Below, piece after piece: positions 34,526 through 44,231 of a stretch of DNA of 64,000 nt; position 1 is the first letter of the stretch, and every line of letters starts with the position of its first letter. Source of the stretch: an uncultured Bacilli bacterium (lineage in GTDB: Bacteria; Bacillota_I; Bacilli_A; RF39; UBA660); NCBI GenBank assembly GCA_934130545.1, contig CAKOYD010000002.1:186001-250000 (forward strand), in the 5' to 3' direction. The translations under genes were made by a program, and so were the position numbers. The notes under the pieces are model-generated. The model saw only the letters and a list, made by a program, of their open reading frames with translations, did no database searches and was not told the origin of the DNA.

Positions 34526-35562
34526 CTCTTATGATTCCATATAATATTTGTTTTTATTACAAATATTAAAGTAAGTACAAACAATATTATATATAAAACA
34601 ATACCATACATATTAGTACCTAACATCGTATTACCAATAGCATATATAATAGAGGCTACGGCAAACAAGATATCTACTAAATATATAATTAATACTGTCT
34701 TACCTTGCCCTAAATTAAGTTTTAATAATTGATGATGAAAATGATTCTTATCAGGAGCACTTATTGGTTTATGATTAACTAATCTTCTTAAAATAGCAAA
34801 TAATGTATCTAATATAGGAATAGCTAATATTAAACAAGGTACAGCAAAAGAAGTAAGTGTTACATTCTTAAAACCAAGTAAAGCAATAACTGCAATAATA
34901 TATCCTAAAAACATACTACCAGAGTCGCCCATAAATATTTTAGCGGGATAAAAATTATGATACAAGAATCCTAACGTACTACCTAACATAACAAATGTTA
35001 AAGTTAACTCTAATCCTACTGTATGATTAAGAAGTAAAGCAATAATACCAATCGTTAAAAAGTATATTGAAGCAATACCACCTGCCAAACCATCCAAGCC
35101 ATCAATTAAATTAATACAATTAATAATGCCTACAATAAATATCATTGTCACAAGTGGTGCAAAAATACCAAAATCTAAATATATTCCAAATGCTGATACA
35201 TCTTGTAAGATAATCTTCCCATAGAAAGGTATAACTGCCGCTCCCGCTAACTGTCCTAACAACTTATATTTAGCAGGCACTGGTCTAATATCATCAATAA
35301 TACCCGTAATAATAATAATAAAACTCCCAATTAATATCGCATTCATCTGAATAGATTGTTGACCAAATATCATATATCCAATCAAAAATCCCCCATATAT
35401 TCCCAATCCCCCTAATCTCGCAATCGGTACTTTGTGAACCTTTCTCTCATTAGGTAAGTCCATTGCCCCTATAAACTCTGCTATCTTCTTAACACAAGGT
35501 ATAAACAACAACGTAAATAAAAATGGAATAATAATCATTAACATTTCTCTTTTTAAATTCAT
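34519..35562 (-). CDS. Undecaprenyl-phosphate sugar-1-phosphate transferase (TagO/WecA-like)
   Basis: This 347-residue membrane enzyme of the MraY/WecA family has about ten helices. Motifs are MDLPNERKVHKVPIARLGGL, DDIRPVPAKYKLLGQL, NCINLIDGLDGLAGG, FMGDSGSMFLGY and the His-rich NHFHHQLLKL. It starts lipid-linked wall polymers by moving GlcNAc-phosphate to undecaprenyl phosphate; TagO is the closest match by the DLPNERKVH signature. It could prime the polysaccharide made by the 51798-61292 cluster or a teichoic acid. glf lies upstream in the same direction. Confidence 0.92.
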   Translation of the reverse strand: MNLKREMLMIIIPFLFTLLFIPCVKKIAEFIGAMDLPNERKVHKVPIARLGGLGIYGGFLIGYMIFGQQSIQMNAILIGSFIIIITGIIDDIRPVPAKYKLLGQLAGAAVIPFYGKIILQDVSAFGIYLDFGIFAPLVTMIFIVGIINCINLIDGLDGLAGGIASIYFLTIGIIALLLNHTVGLELTLTFVMLGSTLGFLYHNFYPAKIFMGDSGSMFLGYIIAVIALLGFKNVTLTSFAVPCLILAIPILDTLFAILRRLVNHKPISAPDKNHFHHQLLKLNLGQGKTVLIIYLVDILFAVASIIYAIGNTMLGTNMYGIVLYIILFVLTLIFVIKTNIIWNHKSK

Positions 35563-35621
35563 AACAAAACTCCTTTAATTACATTAATTTTACTACAATA
35601 ATTAATATAAATCTAGTATCT

Positions 35622-36734
35622 TTAACACTTTTCTAATTCCATTTTTACCATATCTAACGCTGCACTAATAACTTTATCCATATCATAATACTTATATTCT
35701 GCTAAACGACCACCAAATATAACATTATCTTCTTTATCTAATAACTCTTTATATTTCTGATATAATTCACTATTCTTACTATCATTAACGGGATAATACG
35801 CTTCTAATCCTGGTTGCCAATCAATTGGATATTCTTTGGTAATAACAGTATCTGGTTGATTGCCAAACTCAAAATGTTTATGTTCAATTATTCGTGTATA
35901 AGGCACTTCGTGAGAAGTATAATTAACAACAGCATTCCCTTGATAATTATCTATTCCCTCTAGTACCTCATTCTCAAACTTTAAAGAACGATATTCAAGT
36001 TTTCCAAATGAATAGTCAAAATATTCATCAATCATTCCTGTATATAAAACTTTATCTGCTACATCTTTATACTTATTTCTTTCCTTTAAATAATCTACAT
36101 TTAATTCAACATCACAATTCTCTAACATCTTATCAATAATTACATTATAGCCCCCTATTGGTATGCCTTGATAACGATCATTAAAATAATTATTATTATA
36201 AGTAAATCTTACCGGAAGTCTCTTAATAATAAAGGCCGGAAGTTCTTTACATGAACGATTCCACTGTTTCTCAGTATATTCTTTTATTAACTTCTCATAT
36301 ATATCTTTGCCTACTAAAGAAATAGCTTGTTCTTCTAAGTTAGCAGGTTCTTTGCCATCTAAAACACTTCTTTGTTCAGCTATTATCTTCTTAGCTTCCT
36401 CTGGAGTAAAAATACCCCATAACCTACTAAATGTATTCATATTAAATGGCAAATTATATACTTCATTTTTATAGCGTGCTATTGGTGAATTTACATAATT
36501 ATTAAATTCACAAAATTGATTAACATAATCCCATATTTCTTTATCTGAAGTATGAAAAATATGTGCTCCATATTTATGAACATTAATCCCTAAAATATTC
36601 TCACAATAAATATTTCCCCCAACATGACCTCTTCTTTCAATTACTAAACACTTTTTACCCCTTTTAGTCATTTCATAAGCAAATGTTGCTGCATATAAAC
36701 CTGACCCTACAATTAAATAATCATACTTTTTCAT
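35622..36734 (-). CDS. glf: UDP-galactopyranose mutase
   Basis: This 370-residue flavoenzyme interconverts UDP-galactopyranose and UDP-galactofuranose. The N-terminal FAD fold reads YDYLIVGSGLYAATFAYEM and RRGHVGGNIY. Substrate-loop segments HKYGAHIFHT, FNMNTFSRLWGI and TEKQWNRS, and the late YPVNDSKNSELYQKY and FGGRLAEYKYYDMDKVI are diagnostic. Its presence implies galactofuranose in a surface glycan, probably assembled by the polysaccharide cluster in this window. It sits between secG and the TagO-like gene. Confidence 0.97.
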   Translation of the reverse strand: MKKYDYLIVGSGLYAATFAYEMTKRGKKCLVIERRGHVGGNIYCENILGINVHKYGAHIFHTSDKEIWDYVNQFCEFNNYVNSPIARYKNEVYNLPFNMNTFSRLWGIFTPEEAKKIIAEQRSVLDGKEPANLEEQAISLVGKDIYEKLIKEYTEKQWNRSCKELPAFIIKRLPVRFTYNNNYFNDRYQGIPIGGYNVIIDKMLENCDVELNVDYLKERNKYKDVADKVLYTGMIDEYFDYSFGKLEYRSLKFENEVLEGIDNYQGNAVVNYTSHEVPYTRIIEHKHFEFGNQPDTVITKEYPIDWQPGLEAYYPVNDSKNSELYQKYKELLDKEDNVIFGGRLAEYKYYDMDKVISAALDMVKMELEKC

Positions 36735-36784
36735 GATTCCTCCTATACTTAATAAAAGTATATCATTACCATTTAAGTATAGTC

Positions 36785-36814
36785 AAATAAAAAATCTCAA
36801 GTAATTGAGATTTT
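36785..36814 (-). terminator. Terminator of secG
   Basis: On the minus strand AAAATCTCAA, loop TTAC, TTGAGATTTT, then TTTATTTG. It overlaps the secG stop. Confidence 0.85.
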
Positions 36815-37025
36815 AACGTAAAGATATAAACAAGCATAGTACAAAGAATACTATTCCCAAAAATAAAGTAAGTCTACTAATAAATAATTCTAATCCTCTT
36901 TCTTTTCTATTAGCAAACAAATCAGAATTACCACCTTGAATAATATCGGCAGATTCTGCTTTACCACTTTGTAATAATACTAATACTATTAATAAAATTG
37001 ATACAATAATCACTGCAGTTTCCAT
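36813..37025 (-). CDS. secG: Preprotein translocase subunit SecG
   Basis: This 70-residue protein has the SecG layout of two membrane helices (AVIIVSILLIVLVLLQSG and SRLTLFLGIVFFVLCLFISL) joined by a Gly/Ser/Asn-rich loop with ADIIQGGNSDLFANRKERG. SecG assists the SecYEG channel. It lies 42 bases after proS in the same direction and ends in a strong terminator. Confidence 0.95.
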   Translation of the reverse strand: METAVIIVSILLIVLVLLQSGKAESADIIQGGNSDLFANRKERGLELFISRLTLFLGIVFFVLCLFISLR

Positions 37026-37067
37026 AATTCCCTCCTAAAAACATTTATATTATAACACATATTTATC

Positions 37068-38744
37068 TTAATTAAAATAATTTAATATATCATTAACTAA
37101 TATTTCTTTAATTTCTTTAGTTTTTCTATCCTTAACTTCTACTATTCCCTCGTTTACTTTCTTACCAACTACTATACGATAAGGAATACCAATTAAGTCC
37201 ATATCTTTAAACTTAATGCCTGCTCTCTCATCACGATCATCTAATAAACAAGAAACATTATTCTTATTAAAATAATCATATAAACTATTAGCAACATTTA
37301 CTTGTTCTTCATCTTTATTATTTATAATAACGATACTAACTTTATAAGGAGCTATATTAATAGGCCATATAATACCATCTTCATCATTATTTTGTTCTAC
37401 TATTGCTGACATACATCTAGCTACTCCAATACCATAAGAACCCATAACAACAGGCTTTAAAGTATTATCTTTATCAACATATCTAAGATTTAATGCTTCA
37501 GAATACTTCGTACCTAACTTAAATGTATTACCTACTTCAATACCTTTCTTAAAGTATAAAATACCACCACATTTAGGACAATGATCTCCTTCCATAACAT
37601 TAACTATATCACTAGCCATATCATACTTAAAATCAGATAAATTAACATTAATATAATGATAACCATTACTATTTGCACCCACTACAAAGTTAGTCATCTT
37701 AAGTACTTCATTATCTACTATAACCTTACAATTAATACCAACAGGTCCTAAAGAACCAAACTTAGCGTCTACTATCTTTGCAACTTCTTCTTCGGTAGCA
37801 AACTCTACATCCATACCATGAAGTAGTTTACCAACCTTAACTAAGTTTAACTCTCTCTTACCACTAATAACACACGCTACTAGTTCTCCATCAACATTAA
37901 CTATCATTGTCTTAGCCATCTTATCAAGTGATATATTTAAATAATTAGCTACATCTATTACACTTTCATATCCTGGTGTACTAACTTTCTCCATAGCCTT
38001 CTTTTCTTCTCTAACCATGTCATGTCCAACTACTTCAGATACTTCTATATTAGAAGCATAATCACACTTATCACAAAGAACTACCACATCTTCACCAATA
38101 TCTGTAATAGCCTGAAACTCCTCTGACAACAAACCACCCATAACACCAGTATCTGCTCTAACAATACGATAATCCATTCCCATCTCATCAAATATCTTCT
38201 TATAAGCATCAAACATCTTCTTATAAGACTTATCCAATCCCTCTAAATCAGCATCAAATGAATAAGCATCTTTCATACAAAACTCTCTTGTCCTAATTAA
38301 ACCATATCTAGGCCTTGCTTCATCTCTAAACTTATTTTGAAATTGATATAAATTAAATGGCATATCTTTATATGATTTAATCTTACTACCTGCTGCATTT
38401 AAGAATAGTTCTTCATGAGTAGGCCCTAAAACATAGTTCTTATTAGCCCTGTCAACTAATGAAAACATACTACTACCAAATGCTTTTCTTCTTCCAGAAC
38501 TAACATAAACTTCTTCTGGAATTAAACTAGGCATAACTAATTCTTGAGCCCCTGCTTCATCCATATATTTCTTAACAATACTTCTAATATTACTAAATAC
38601 CAAATATCCCATTGGCATAAACATATACACTCCCGCACTACTCTTCTTAATCATTCCACTTCTAACAAGCAAATTACCACTTACTGTCTCTTCATCTTTA
38701 ACATCTTCTCTAATTGTATAAAAAAACGAATTACTTAATCTCAT
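37068..38744 (-). CDS. proS: Prolyl-tRNA synthetase
   Basis: This 558-residue class II synthetase charges tRNA-Pro. Motif 1 lies in YMDEAGAQELVMPSL. Motif 2 is in YQFQNKFRDEARPRYGLIRTREF, and motif 3 in GSYGIGVARCMSAI. An editing insertion (about 225-385, ELVACVISGKRELNLVKV) lies between motifs 2 and 3, as in the bacterial-type enzyme. The C-terminal anticodon domain contains NKNNVSCLLDDRDERAGIKFK. The start overlaps the end of the transglutaminase-like gene by four bases (ATGA). Confidence 0.98.
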   Translation of the reverse strand: MRLSNSFFYTIREDVKDEETVSGNLLVRSGMIKKSSAGVYMFMPMGYLVFSNIRSIVKKYMDEAGAQELVMPSLIPEEVYVSSGRRKAFGSSMFSLVDRANKNYVLGPTHEELFLNAAGSKIKSYKDMPFNLYQFQNKFRDEARPRYGLIRTREFCMKDAYSFDADLEGLDKSYKKMFDAYKKIFDEMGMDYRIVRADTGVMGGLLSEEFQAITDIGEDVVVLCDKCDYASNIEVSEVVGHDMVREEKKAMEKVSTPGYESVIDVANYLNISLDKMAKTMIVNVDGELVACVISGKRELNLVKVGKLLHGMDVEFATEEEVAKIVDAKFGSLGPVGINCKVIVDNEVLKMTNFVVGANSNGYHYINVNLSDFKYDMASDIVNVMEGDHCPKCGGILYFKKGIEVGNTFKLGTKYSEALNLRYVDKDNTLKPVVMGSYGIGVARCMSAIVEQNNDEDGIIWPINIAPYKVSIVIINNKDEEQVNVANSLYDYFNKNNVSCLLDDRDERAGIKFKDMDLIGIPYRIVVGKKVNEGIVEVKDRKTKEIKEILVNDILNYFN

Positions 38745-39298
38745 ACTATCCTCTTCCTTACTTTAACATTATCTTTATCTAAACTATTCATATAATTATT
38801 TAGCTCTCTAAATGACATACCATACGGAACATCAAAGAACTCTGTAACCGTACTCCAACGCCCATCACTAACCATAATAAAGAACTTACTAATACTACTA
38901 ATAGCTTCTTCATAACTATCAAACTCATGTATACCTAATTTTTTCAAATTACAATTCTCTATATGATAAACTTTACCATTTAAAAAATAAAGTATAAAAC
39001 AATGCATATAAACATTATATCTTGTTACATTACTATCAGCTTCATACTCTCTTATACAAAACATTCTACTAGGTATATCAAGTCTATCTAATAAATACTT
39101 CATTAAATATGTTTGTTCAATGCAACAACCCATCTTATGTTCTAAAACTTCTTCCAAACTAGAAGTGCGATAACATGCTCTAAAGCCAATCATATCACCA
39201 ACATGTTCCTTATCCATATAATCAAGCCATCCATACTTTATATTTGTTCTTATAAATTCTAAAACATCTTTAGGTGTCTTAATTGCTGAAAAATCCAT
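38741..39298 (-). CDS. Transglutaminase-like domain protein
   Basis: This 185-residue protein has the transglutaminase/cysteine-protease-like fold signature. A catalytic Cys lies in EHKMGCCIEQTYLMKYLLD, a His in VYMHCFILYFLNGKVYHIEN, and an acidic residue follows shortly after. There is no signal peptide. It overlaps proS by four bases, so it is co-translated, but I see no functional link. GerQ elsewhere in the window is a transglutaminase substrate in Bacillus, but this small intracellular protein is not obviously Tgl. Confidence 0.7.
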   Translation of the reverse strand: MDFSAIKTPKDVLEFIRTNIKYGWLDYMDKEHVGDMIGFRACYRTSSLEEVLEHKMGCCIEQTYLMKYLLDRLDIPSRMFCIREYEADSNVTRYNVYMHCFILYFLNGKVYHIENCNLKKLGIHEFDSYEEAISSISKFFIMVSDGRWSTVTEFFDVPYGMSFRELNNYMNSLDKDNVKVRKRIV

Positions 39299-39379
39299 AC
39301 AAAACCACCATCACGCTACTAATTATAACATACTTTAAAAATATTTTACACAAATTATTAAAATTTTAATTATTTTTTA

Positions 39380-39408
39380 TTGACAATGAAAAAATAACTT
39401 GCTATAAT
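39380..39408 (+). promoter_or_regulatory. Consensus promoter of the tRNA pair
   Basis: Perfect TTGACA, a 17-base spacer and TATAAT with TG one base before the -10. It ends 13 bases before tRNA-Ala. Confidence 0.92.
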
Positions 39409-39421
39409 TAATACTGTCCTT

Positions 39422-39498
39422 GGGGAATTAGCTCAGTTGGCTAGAGCATCTGCCTTGCACGCAGAGGGTCAAGGGTTCGAGTCCCTCATTCTCCACCA
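39422..39498 (+). tRNA. tRNA-Ala (anticodon TGC)
   Basis: A 77-base cloverleaf with the CCA end encoded. The acceptor stem is GGGGAAT/ATTCTCC, the D-loop AGCTCAGTTGGCTAGAGC and the anticodon loop CTTGCAC (TGC). The T-arm is GGGTTCGAGTCCC. It is followed after two bases by tRNA-Pro. Confidence 0.97.
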
Positions 39499-39500
39499 TT

Positions 39501-39577
39501 CGGAAAGTGGCTCAACTTGGTAGAGCACTTGGTTTGGGACCAAGGGGTTGCAGGTTCAAATCCTGTCTTTCCGACCA
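39501..39577 (+). tRNA. tRNA-Pro (anticodon TGG)
   Basis: A 77-base cloverleaf with encoded CCA. The acceptor stem is CGGAAAG/CTTTCCG, the anticodon stem-loop CTTGGTTTGGGACCAAG (TGG) and the T-loop GGTTCAAATCC. Co-transcribed with tRNA-Ala, near proS on the other strand. Confidence 0.97.
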
Positions 39578-39587
39578 TTTAGATTAC

Positions 39588-39615
39588 AAAGCCTTGCTAA
39601 ACAAGACTTTTTTTC
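39588..39615 (+). terminator. Terminator of the tRNA operon
   Basis: AAAGCCTTG, loop CTAAA, CAAGACTTT with one mismatch, followed by TTTTT. Confidence 0.85.
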
Positions 39616-39621
39616 ATACCT

Positions 39622-39653
39622 AAAAAAGATATTACTATTACCGTAATATCTTT
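39622..39653. terminator. Bidirectional terminator after the HExxH gene
   Basis: AAAGATATTAC and GTAATATCTTT form an 11-pair stem with T-runs on both strands. It lies between the tRNA operon and the convergent gene ending at 39652. Confidence 0.85.
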
Positions 39654-40782
39654 ATTTTTTTATATATAAATAAATTATTGTTCCTATACTAATTATTAAA
39701 CCAAGTAAATATATTGATAAATATCCTCTACTTTTACCATTAACTAATTCTCTATTACTTTCAAAAGAATTAAGTCTTCTTTTTATATATTTATATTCTG
39801 CAAAATAAGTCTTTAAATAGGACCATAAACTAATCACTGTATGTACTTTACTTTTTGACTCATTAAGGCTTACCATTTGTCTTCTACATAATTCACTAGT
39901 ATAATCTATAGCTTCATTAACAATACTAATTTCATCAGGAGTTAAATTATTCATATGCTCTAAATCTTTAAGAAATGTCAAGCTAGAAAACATTGCATAC
40001 ACTATTCTTTTATCTAATTCTTGATACTTATCATTACTCATGACTTCACTGGGTCGTTTAAAACTACCATCCCCATTAAGAAAGATACCAAGTACCGGTG
40101 AGGTATCTTTTATAAAATCGTGTTTAATTATCTCATTATCTCCAAATGCACTAGCAACTTTGATTATAGGCAATACTCTATCTATCGTATAAGAAGCATT
40201 ATACATCTTATAATCTTCTTGATAAAAATGTTCTACTCTATCAATCTTATCTTTAAGCTTCTCATACACTTCCAAATTATATTTTTTTAAATATTCCCTG
40301 GCCATTCTAATTCCATATAAATTAGCACCTATTTCGAAAGAATAACTATCATGGTGTTTCTTATAATCTCTATTACCACCTACTTTTCTATAAAATTGTT
40401 CAATATCTCTTAAAAAACTCTCATAACTATATCTATCAAATGTCTTTTGCGCACTATGTCTTGCCTCATGATAACAAACATTAGCTAGCATAAAAATGCT
40501 ACTTATACGTTTAGCCACAAAACTTCTTAATAGTTTATCAACAAAAACAACCATCGTTCCTTTAAAATTATTATAACCTTCACAAGGCAAATAACTATAT
40601 TGATAAAAATCTTTCATTCTTTTATCAATAGTGTAACTACAATTAGTAAAAAAGTCAGGCTTAACTATATCCGCAAAAGCCACTGGTCTAACATTTATAT
40701 CAATGCCATACTTCTTTGATTCACTTTCAGTTATCTCCCTAGCTATTTTCTTCATTTCTTCAATGCTTATTTTTTCTTCCAT
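39652..40782 (-). CDS. Putative tail-anchored HExxH metallopeptidase
   Basis: This protein of about 376 residues was not assigned to a family. HEARH (about 105-109, in ANVCYHEARHSAQK) is a zinc-peptidase-type HExxH, and SFEIGANLYGIRMAREYL about 45 residues later offers a Glu that could be the third ligand. One hydrophobic helix ends the chain (YLSIYLLGLIISIGTIIYLYI), with no signal at the start, so it is probably tail-anchored with its domain in the cytoplasm. ATG 40782 was chosen because GTGAGGG precedes it. It follows the division PBP by about 40 bases on the same strand. The peptidase role is unproven. Confidence 0.6.
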   Translation of the reverse strand: MEEKISIEEMKKIAREITESESKKYGIDINVRPVAFADIVKPDFFTNCSYTIDKRMKDFYQYSYLPCEGYNNFKGTMVVFVDKLLRSFVAKRISSIFMLANVCYHEARHSAQKTFDRYSYESFLRDIEQFYRKVGGNRDYKKHHDSYSFEIGANLYGIRMAREYLKKYNLEVYEKLKDKIDRVEHFYQEDYKMYNASYTIDRVLPIIKVASAFGDNEIIKHDFIKDTSPVLGIFLNGDGSFKRPSEVMSNDKYQELDKRIVYAMFSSLTFLKDLEHMNNLTPDEISIVNEAIDYTSELCRRQMVSLNESKSKVHTVISLWSYLKTYFAEYKYIKRRLNSFESNRELVNGKSRGYLSIYLLGLIISIGTIIYLYIKK

Positions 40783-40823
40783 AAATCCCTCACATACCAC
40801 TAAAAGAATAATTACTAAACTAA

Positions 40824-42971
40824 TTAATAATTATTCTTAAACTTAATTATTACTTTATCTTCTACTACACTATCCGGTAATACACTTTGCTCATATGCAT
40901 ATCCAATACCCTCAGTCTCATAATTGATACCTAACATCTTTAATATATTAGTAGCATCTTTATAAGACATCCCACTAACATCAATCATTTCTTTATTATA
41001 ATTATTAGTAAGTAAATATACTTTATCATTTAATAATACTGTATTACTACCAGGATACTGATTAACTACTTTATCTCCATTACCAATAACTACCGTACTA
41101 ATACCTTTACTATTTAATTTACTAACTACATCATTAACATTCTTATTAATATAACTGGATAAATAAATATTCTCTTTTACTTCTTCCCCAGTATTAATAT
41201 TTAAATATTTATTAATATTAGTAAGTACTTCTTTAACAGCAGGGGCAACATAATTAACTGAATCTTTTGGTTTTTGTAAAGCCATATATATAATTATTTC
41301 CGGGTCATCTTTTGGATACATTCCTGCAAAAGAATATGTATAATCATTAGCACCACTATAATACTTTCCTGACTTATTATCAAATATTTGTGCAGTACCA
41401 GTCTTACCAATAACATCAAACCCATCTATATAGTAAGCATAACCTGTTGCCTCACTAGGCTCACCATTAACAACACTCTCCATTAAATCTTTAATCTTAT
41501 TAATTGTACTTTCACTAGCTATCTTTCCAACCTCTGTCTTACCATATTCTTTCTTAACAACACCTGTATTACTATCAACTATCTTAGACACAATATATGG
41601 ATTTAGCATAGTACCATTATTTGCAATACTACTTAATGCTTGTAGCATTTGTATTGGCGTTATCGTAATACCTTGCCCATAACCTGCTACCACCGCCTCG
41701 ATATCATATTTAAAGGAAACATCTCCCGTAAGTTCTCTCGATAAACTAATACCCGTCTTCTTACCAAAACCATACTTATCATAACAACTAGCTAACTCTT
41801 TCTTCGTCATAACACCATCTAGTAGATTAGCTACTGCTATATTAGAAGAAAGTGCAAACCCTTTATCATAAGTAATTTCTCCCCAACCAGTCTTCTTCCA
41901 GTCATATATTGTCGTTGTATCATTAGGATCAAGTACTGAAGTATATGTTTTTGATCCTGACATATAAGTATCGCTACCATTATATCTTCCACTATCAATA
42001 GCACACATAAAACTAAATATTTTCATTGTTGAACCAGGCTCAAATACATAGTTAACAAATGGATCTAAGTAAGAAGACATATTTCTAATATTCGGATCAA
42101 AAGATGGCGTTGAAGAATAACCTAAAATAGCACCAGTTTTAGCATCCATAACTCCCATAACTACCCATGAAGCTTCTGACTGAGTACTAGTATCTTTAAC
42201 AGCATTCTCAATAAATAGTTGAATATTATTATCAATAGTTAAATAAATATCATCCCCATTTACTGCATTCTTAACATACTCACGCCCATTAGCTATCTTA
42301 TAACCATATCTATCTCTCTCATAAGTTATATATCCGTTCGTTCCCGTTAAATTATCATTAAAATATTCCTCTATACCAAGTTCTCCAACCTTAACCACAT
42401 TACCATCAACATCTTTATTTTTTGTATACCCCAGTAAATAAGAAGCAAAATCCCCATTAGGATAATATCTCTTTGTACTCTTAATAAAATCTATCCCCGG
42501 TAAATTAAGGGATGCAATCTTCTCCATCTCTAACTGGCTTAAGTTTCTTCCACCACTACCAAGTTCAACCTGATAAGCATCTTTACTAAGTAATTCTATT
42601 AACTTCTCTTTACTAGTATTTAAATAAGGTTCTAGTGCAGCAGCAGTTTCTTCTATATTCTTAACATGCCTTAAAGTATCACTACCCTCACTACGTTTTT
42701 CATCTAAATAAGCAATAACCGTATAACTAGACACATCCTCTGCTAAAGCATTACCATTACTATCATATATTGTCCCTCTTTCAGGTAGTATTGTATCTTC
42801 TTTAATATTTCTATTCTCAATAAACTGACTAATAGTTATATTACTAACCTTATAATTATAAGTACATAAATATACTAATCTTCCCCCTAAAACAAAAAAT
42901 AAAAGAAAGATAAAAACATAAATATACTTATTAAGCTTAATCTTATTGTTATTTATCTTTCTATCTCTCAT
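40824..42971 (-). CDS. ftsI: Division penicillin-binding protein FtsI/PBP2B with PASTA domains
   Basis: This 715-residue class B PBP has an N-terminal membrane helix (YIYVFIFLLFFVLGGRLVYL) and a pedestal domain with LPERGTIYDSNGNALAEDVS. The transpeptidase domain has SxxK in EPGSTMKIFSF, SxN in LSSNIAVANL and KTGTAQIF. The last 120 residues form two PASTA-like domains (YINKNVNDVVSKLNSKGIST and DVSGMSYKDATNILKMLGIN). It makes septal peptidoglycan. A SpoVD-type role in spore cortex is possible because the family is shared, but position after ftsL favours division. Confidence 0.93.
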   Translation of the reverse strand: MRDRKINNNKIKLNKYIYVFIFLLFFVLGGRLVYLCTYNYKVSNITISQFIENRNIKEDTILPERGTIYDSNGNALAEDVSSYTVIAYLDEKRSEGSDTLRHVKNIEETAAALEPYLNTSKEKLIELLSKDAYQVELGSGGRNLSQLEMEKIASLNLPGIDFIKSTKRYYPNGDFASYLLGYTKNKDVDGNVVKVGELGIEEYFNDNLTGTNGYITYERDRYGYKIANGREYVKNAVNGDDIYLTIDNNIQLFIENAVKDTSTQSEASWVVMGVMDAKTGAILGYSSTPSFDPNIRNMSSYLDPFVNYVFEPGSTMKIFSFMCAIDSGRYNGSDTYMSGSKTYTSVLDPNDTTTIYDWKKTGWGEITYDKGFALSSNIAVANLLDGVMTKKELASCYDKYGFGKKTGISLSRELTGDVSFKYDIEAVVAGYGQGITITPIQMLQALSSIANNGTMLNPYIVSKIVDSNTGVVKKEYGKTEVGKIASESTINKIKDLMESVVNGEPSEATGYAYYIDGFDVIGKTGTAQIFDNKSGKYYSGANDYTYSFAGMYPKDDPEIIIYMALQKPKDSVNYVAPAVKEVLTNINKYLNINTGEEVKENIYLSSYINKNVNDVVSKLNSKGISTVVIGNGDKVVNQYPGSNTVLLNDKVYLLTNNYNKEMIDVSGMSYKDATNILKMLGINYETEGIGYAYEQSVLPDSVVEDKVIIKFKNNY

Positions 42972-43006
42972 ATTAAGTCATTCCCTTCACTAATTATAAT
43001 AATAAA

Positions 43007-43300
43007 TTACTCTAGTACTGTTTTAATATTTTCATTATTATAAGTTAAACCTTGCTCATTACTAATATGTTTTATCTTTTCTAATGATACCATCTCATTA
43101 ATCTTCATTACTAAACTTTGATTCTCATCACTCTTATTAGCTGCCTGATTCTCTAACTTTTGTAATTCTACATTTATCTGTGATAAAGAAGATTTACTTA
43201 GTATTATCCCTATTACTAAAAATATTACCATAAAAGTAGAAAATTTATATAGCATCTTTTCTCCTCTTGTTATACCCCTTTTTTTCTTTTTCTTATTCAT
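43007..43300 (-). CDS. ftsL: Cell division protein FtsL
   Basis: This 97-residue single-pass membrane protein has a Lys-rich start (NKKKKKRGITRGEKML), one helix (YKFSTFMVIFLVIGIILSKSSL) and a short extracellular coiled coil (VELQKLENQAANKSDENQSL). It ends with the IKHISNEQGLTYNNENIKTV pattern of FtsL. FtsL joins DivIC/DivIB in recruiting and activating the septal synthase. Identification rests on topology and position between rsmH and ftsI, both strong. Confidence 0.88.
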   Translation of the reverse strand: MNKKKKKRGITRGEKMLYKFSTFMVIFLVIGIILSKSSLSQINVELQKLENQAANKSDENQSLVMKINEMVSLEKIKHISNEQGLTYNNENIKTVLE

Positions 43301-43304
43301 AATA

Positions 43305-44231
43305 TCATTCCTTTATTCTTTCTATTACTCTAAGTTTAGCACTTCTTGCACGGTTATTATTAGCAAGTTCTTCTTCACTAGGTGTTATACCTTTTTCTAT
43401 TACTTTATAAGATGGTAAATATTCATCCGGTATAAATGGTAAACTCTTTAACTTATCATCTACTTCACTATACTTTTTAAATATATTCTTAACTACCTTA
43501 TCCTCTAATGAATGAAAAGTAATAACTGATATTCTTCCACCTACATTAAGTAATTCTAATGAACTAACTAATGCCTTTTCTAAAACTTCTAATTCCTTAT
43601 TTACTTCTATTCTAATAGCTTGAAAAGTACGACGTGCCGGATGCGTATTTCTCATTGCTTTCATTGGCATCCCACTCTTAATAATATCCACTAATTCTAA
43701 AGTAGTTTCTATCTTTTTATTATTACGATATTCCACTATCTTCTTAGCAATACTATAAGCATACTTTTCTTCACCATAATCTCTTATTATTCTAGTTAAA
43801 TCACTAAGTGAATATTCATTAACTACATTATAAGCAGAAATTGGATTACTCCTATCCATTCTCATATCTAATTTAGCATCATTATGAAAACTAAATCCAC
43901 GATCTGCTTCATCTAATTGTACACTAGAAACTCCTAAGTCAAATAATATTCCATCTACTCTCTCTACACCACGTTTATGTAATTCTTCTTTTATATTAGC
44001 AAAATTACTTTTAATAACACAATAGTTATTACTTATTTGACTTAATTTTACATTACTATACTCAATAGCCGTATCATCTTGATCAATACCATATAAGAAC
44101 CCAGTATCTAATTTACTCAAAATAACACTACTATGTCCAGCATAACCCAAGGTAGCATCAACATAAATTCCATCTTTTTTAACGTTTAAACAATTAATTG
44201 ATTCATTAAGTAATACACTTACATGTTTCAT
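43305..44231 (-). CDS. rsmH: 16S rRNA (cytosine-1402-N4) methyltransferase RsmH
   Basis: This 308-residue SAM-dependent enzyme methylates C1402 of 16S rRNA in the P site. Motifs are HVSVLLNESINCLNVKKDGI, VDATLGYAGHSSVIL, GILFDLGVSSVQLDEADRGF, LDMRMDRSNPISAYNVVNEY, HPARRTFQAIRIEVNKEL and SVITFHSLEDKVVK. It overlaps mraZ by four bases (ATGA), with ftsL four bases after its stop, the standard dcw order. Confidence 0.98.
   Translation of the reverse strand: MKHVSVLLNESINCLNVKKDGIYVDATLGYAGHSSVILSKLDTGFLYGIDQDDTAIEYSNVKLSQISNNYCVIKSNFANIKEELHKRGVERVDGILFDLGVSSVQLDEADRGFSFHNDAKLDMRMDRSNPISAYNVVNEYSLSDLTRIIRDYGEEKYAYSIAKKIVEYRNNKKIETTLELVDIIKSGMPMKAMRNTHPARRTFQAIRIEVNKELEVLEKALVSSLELLNVGGRISVITFHSLEDKVVKNIFKKYSEVDDKLKSLPFIPDEYLPSYKVIEKGITPSEEELANNNRARSAKLRVIERIKE

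Noticed and set aside
39422..39577. Possible attachment site or island at the tRNA pair
   Set aside because: No integrase and no direct repeat of either tRNA 3' end was seen nearby; flanking genes are ordinary.
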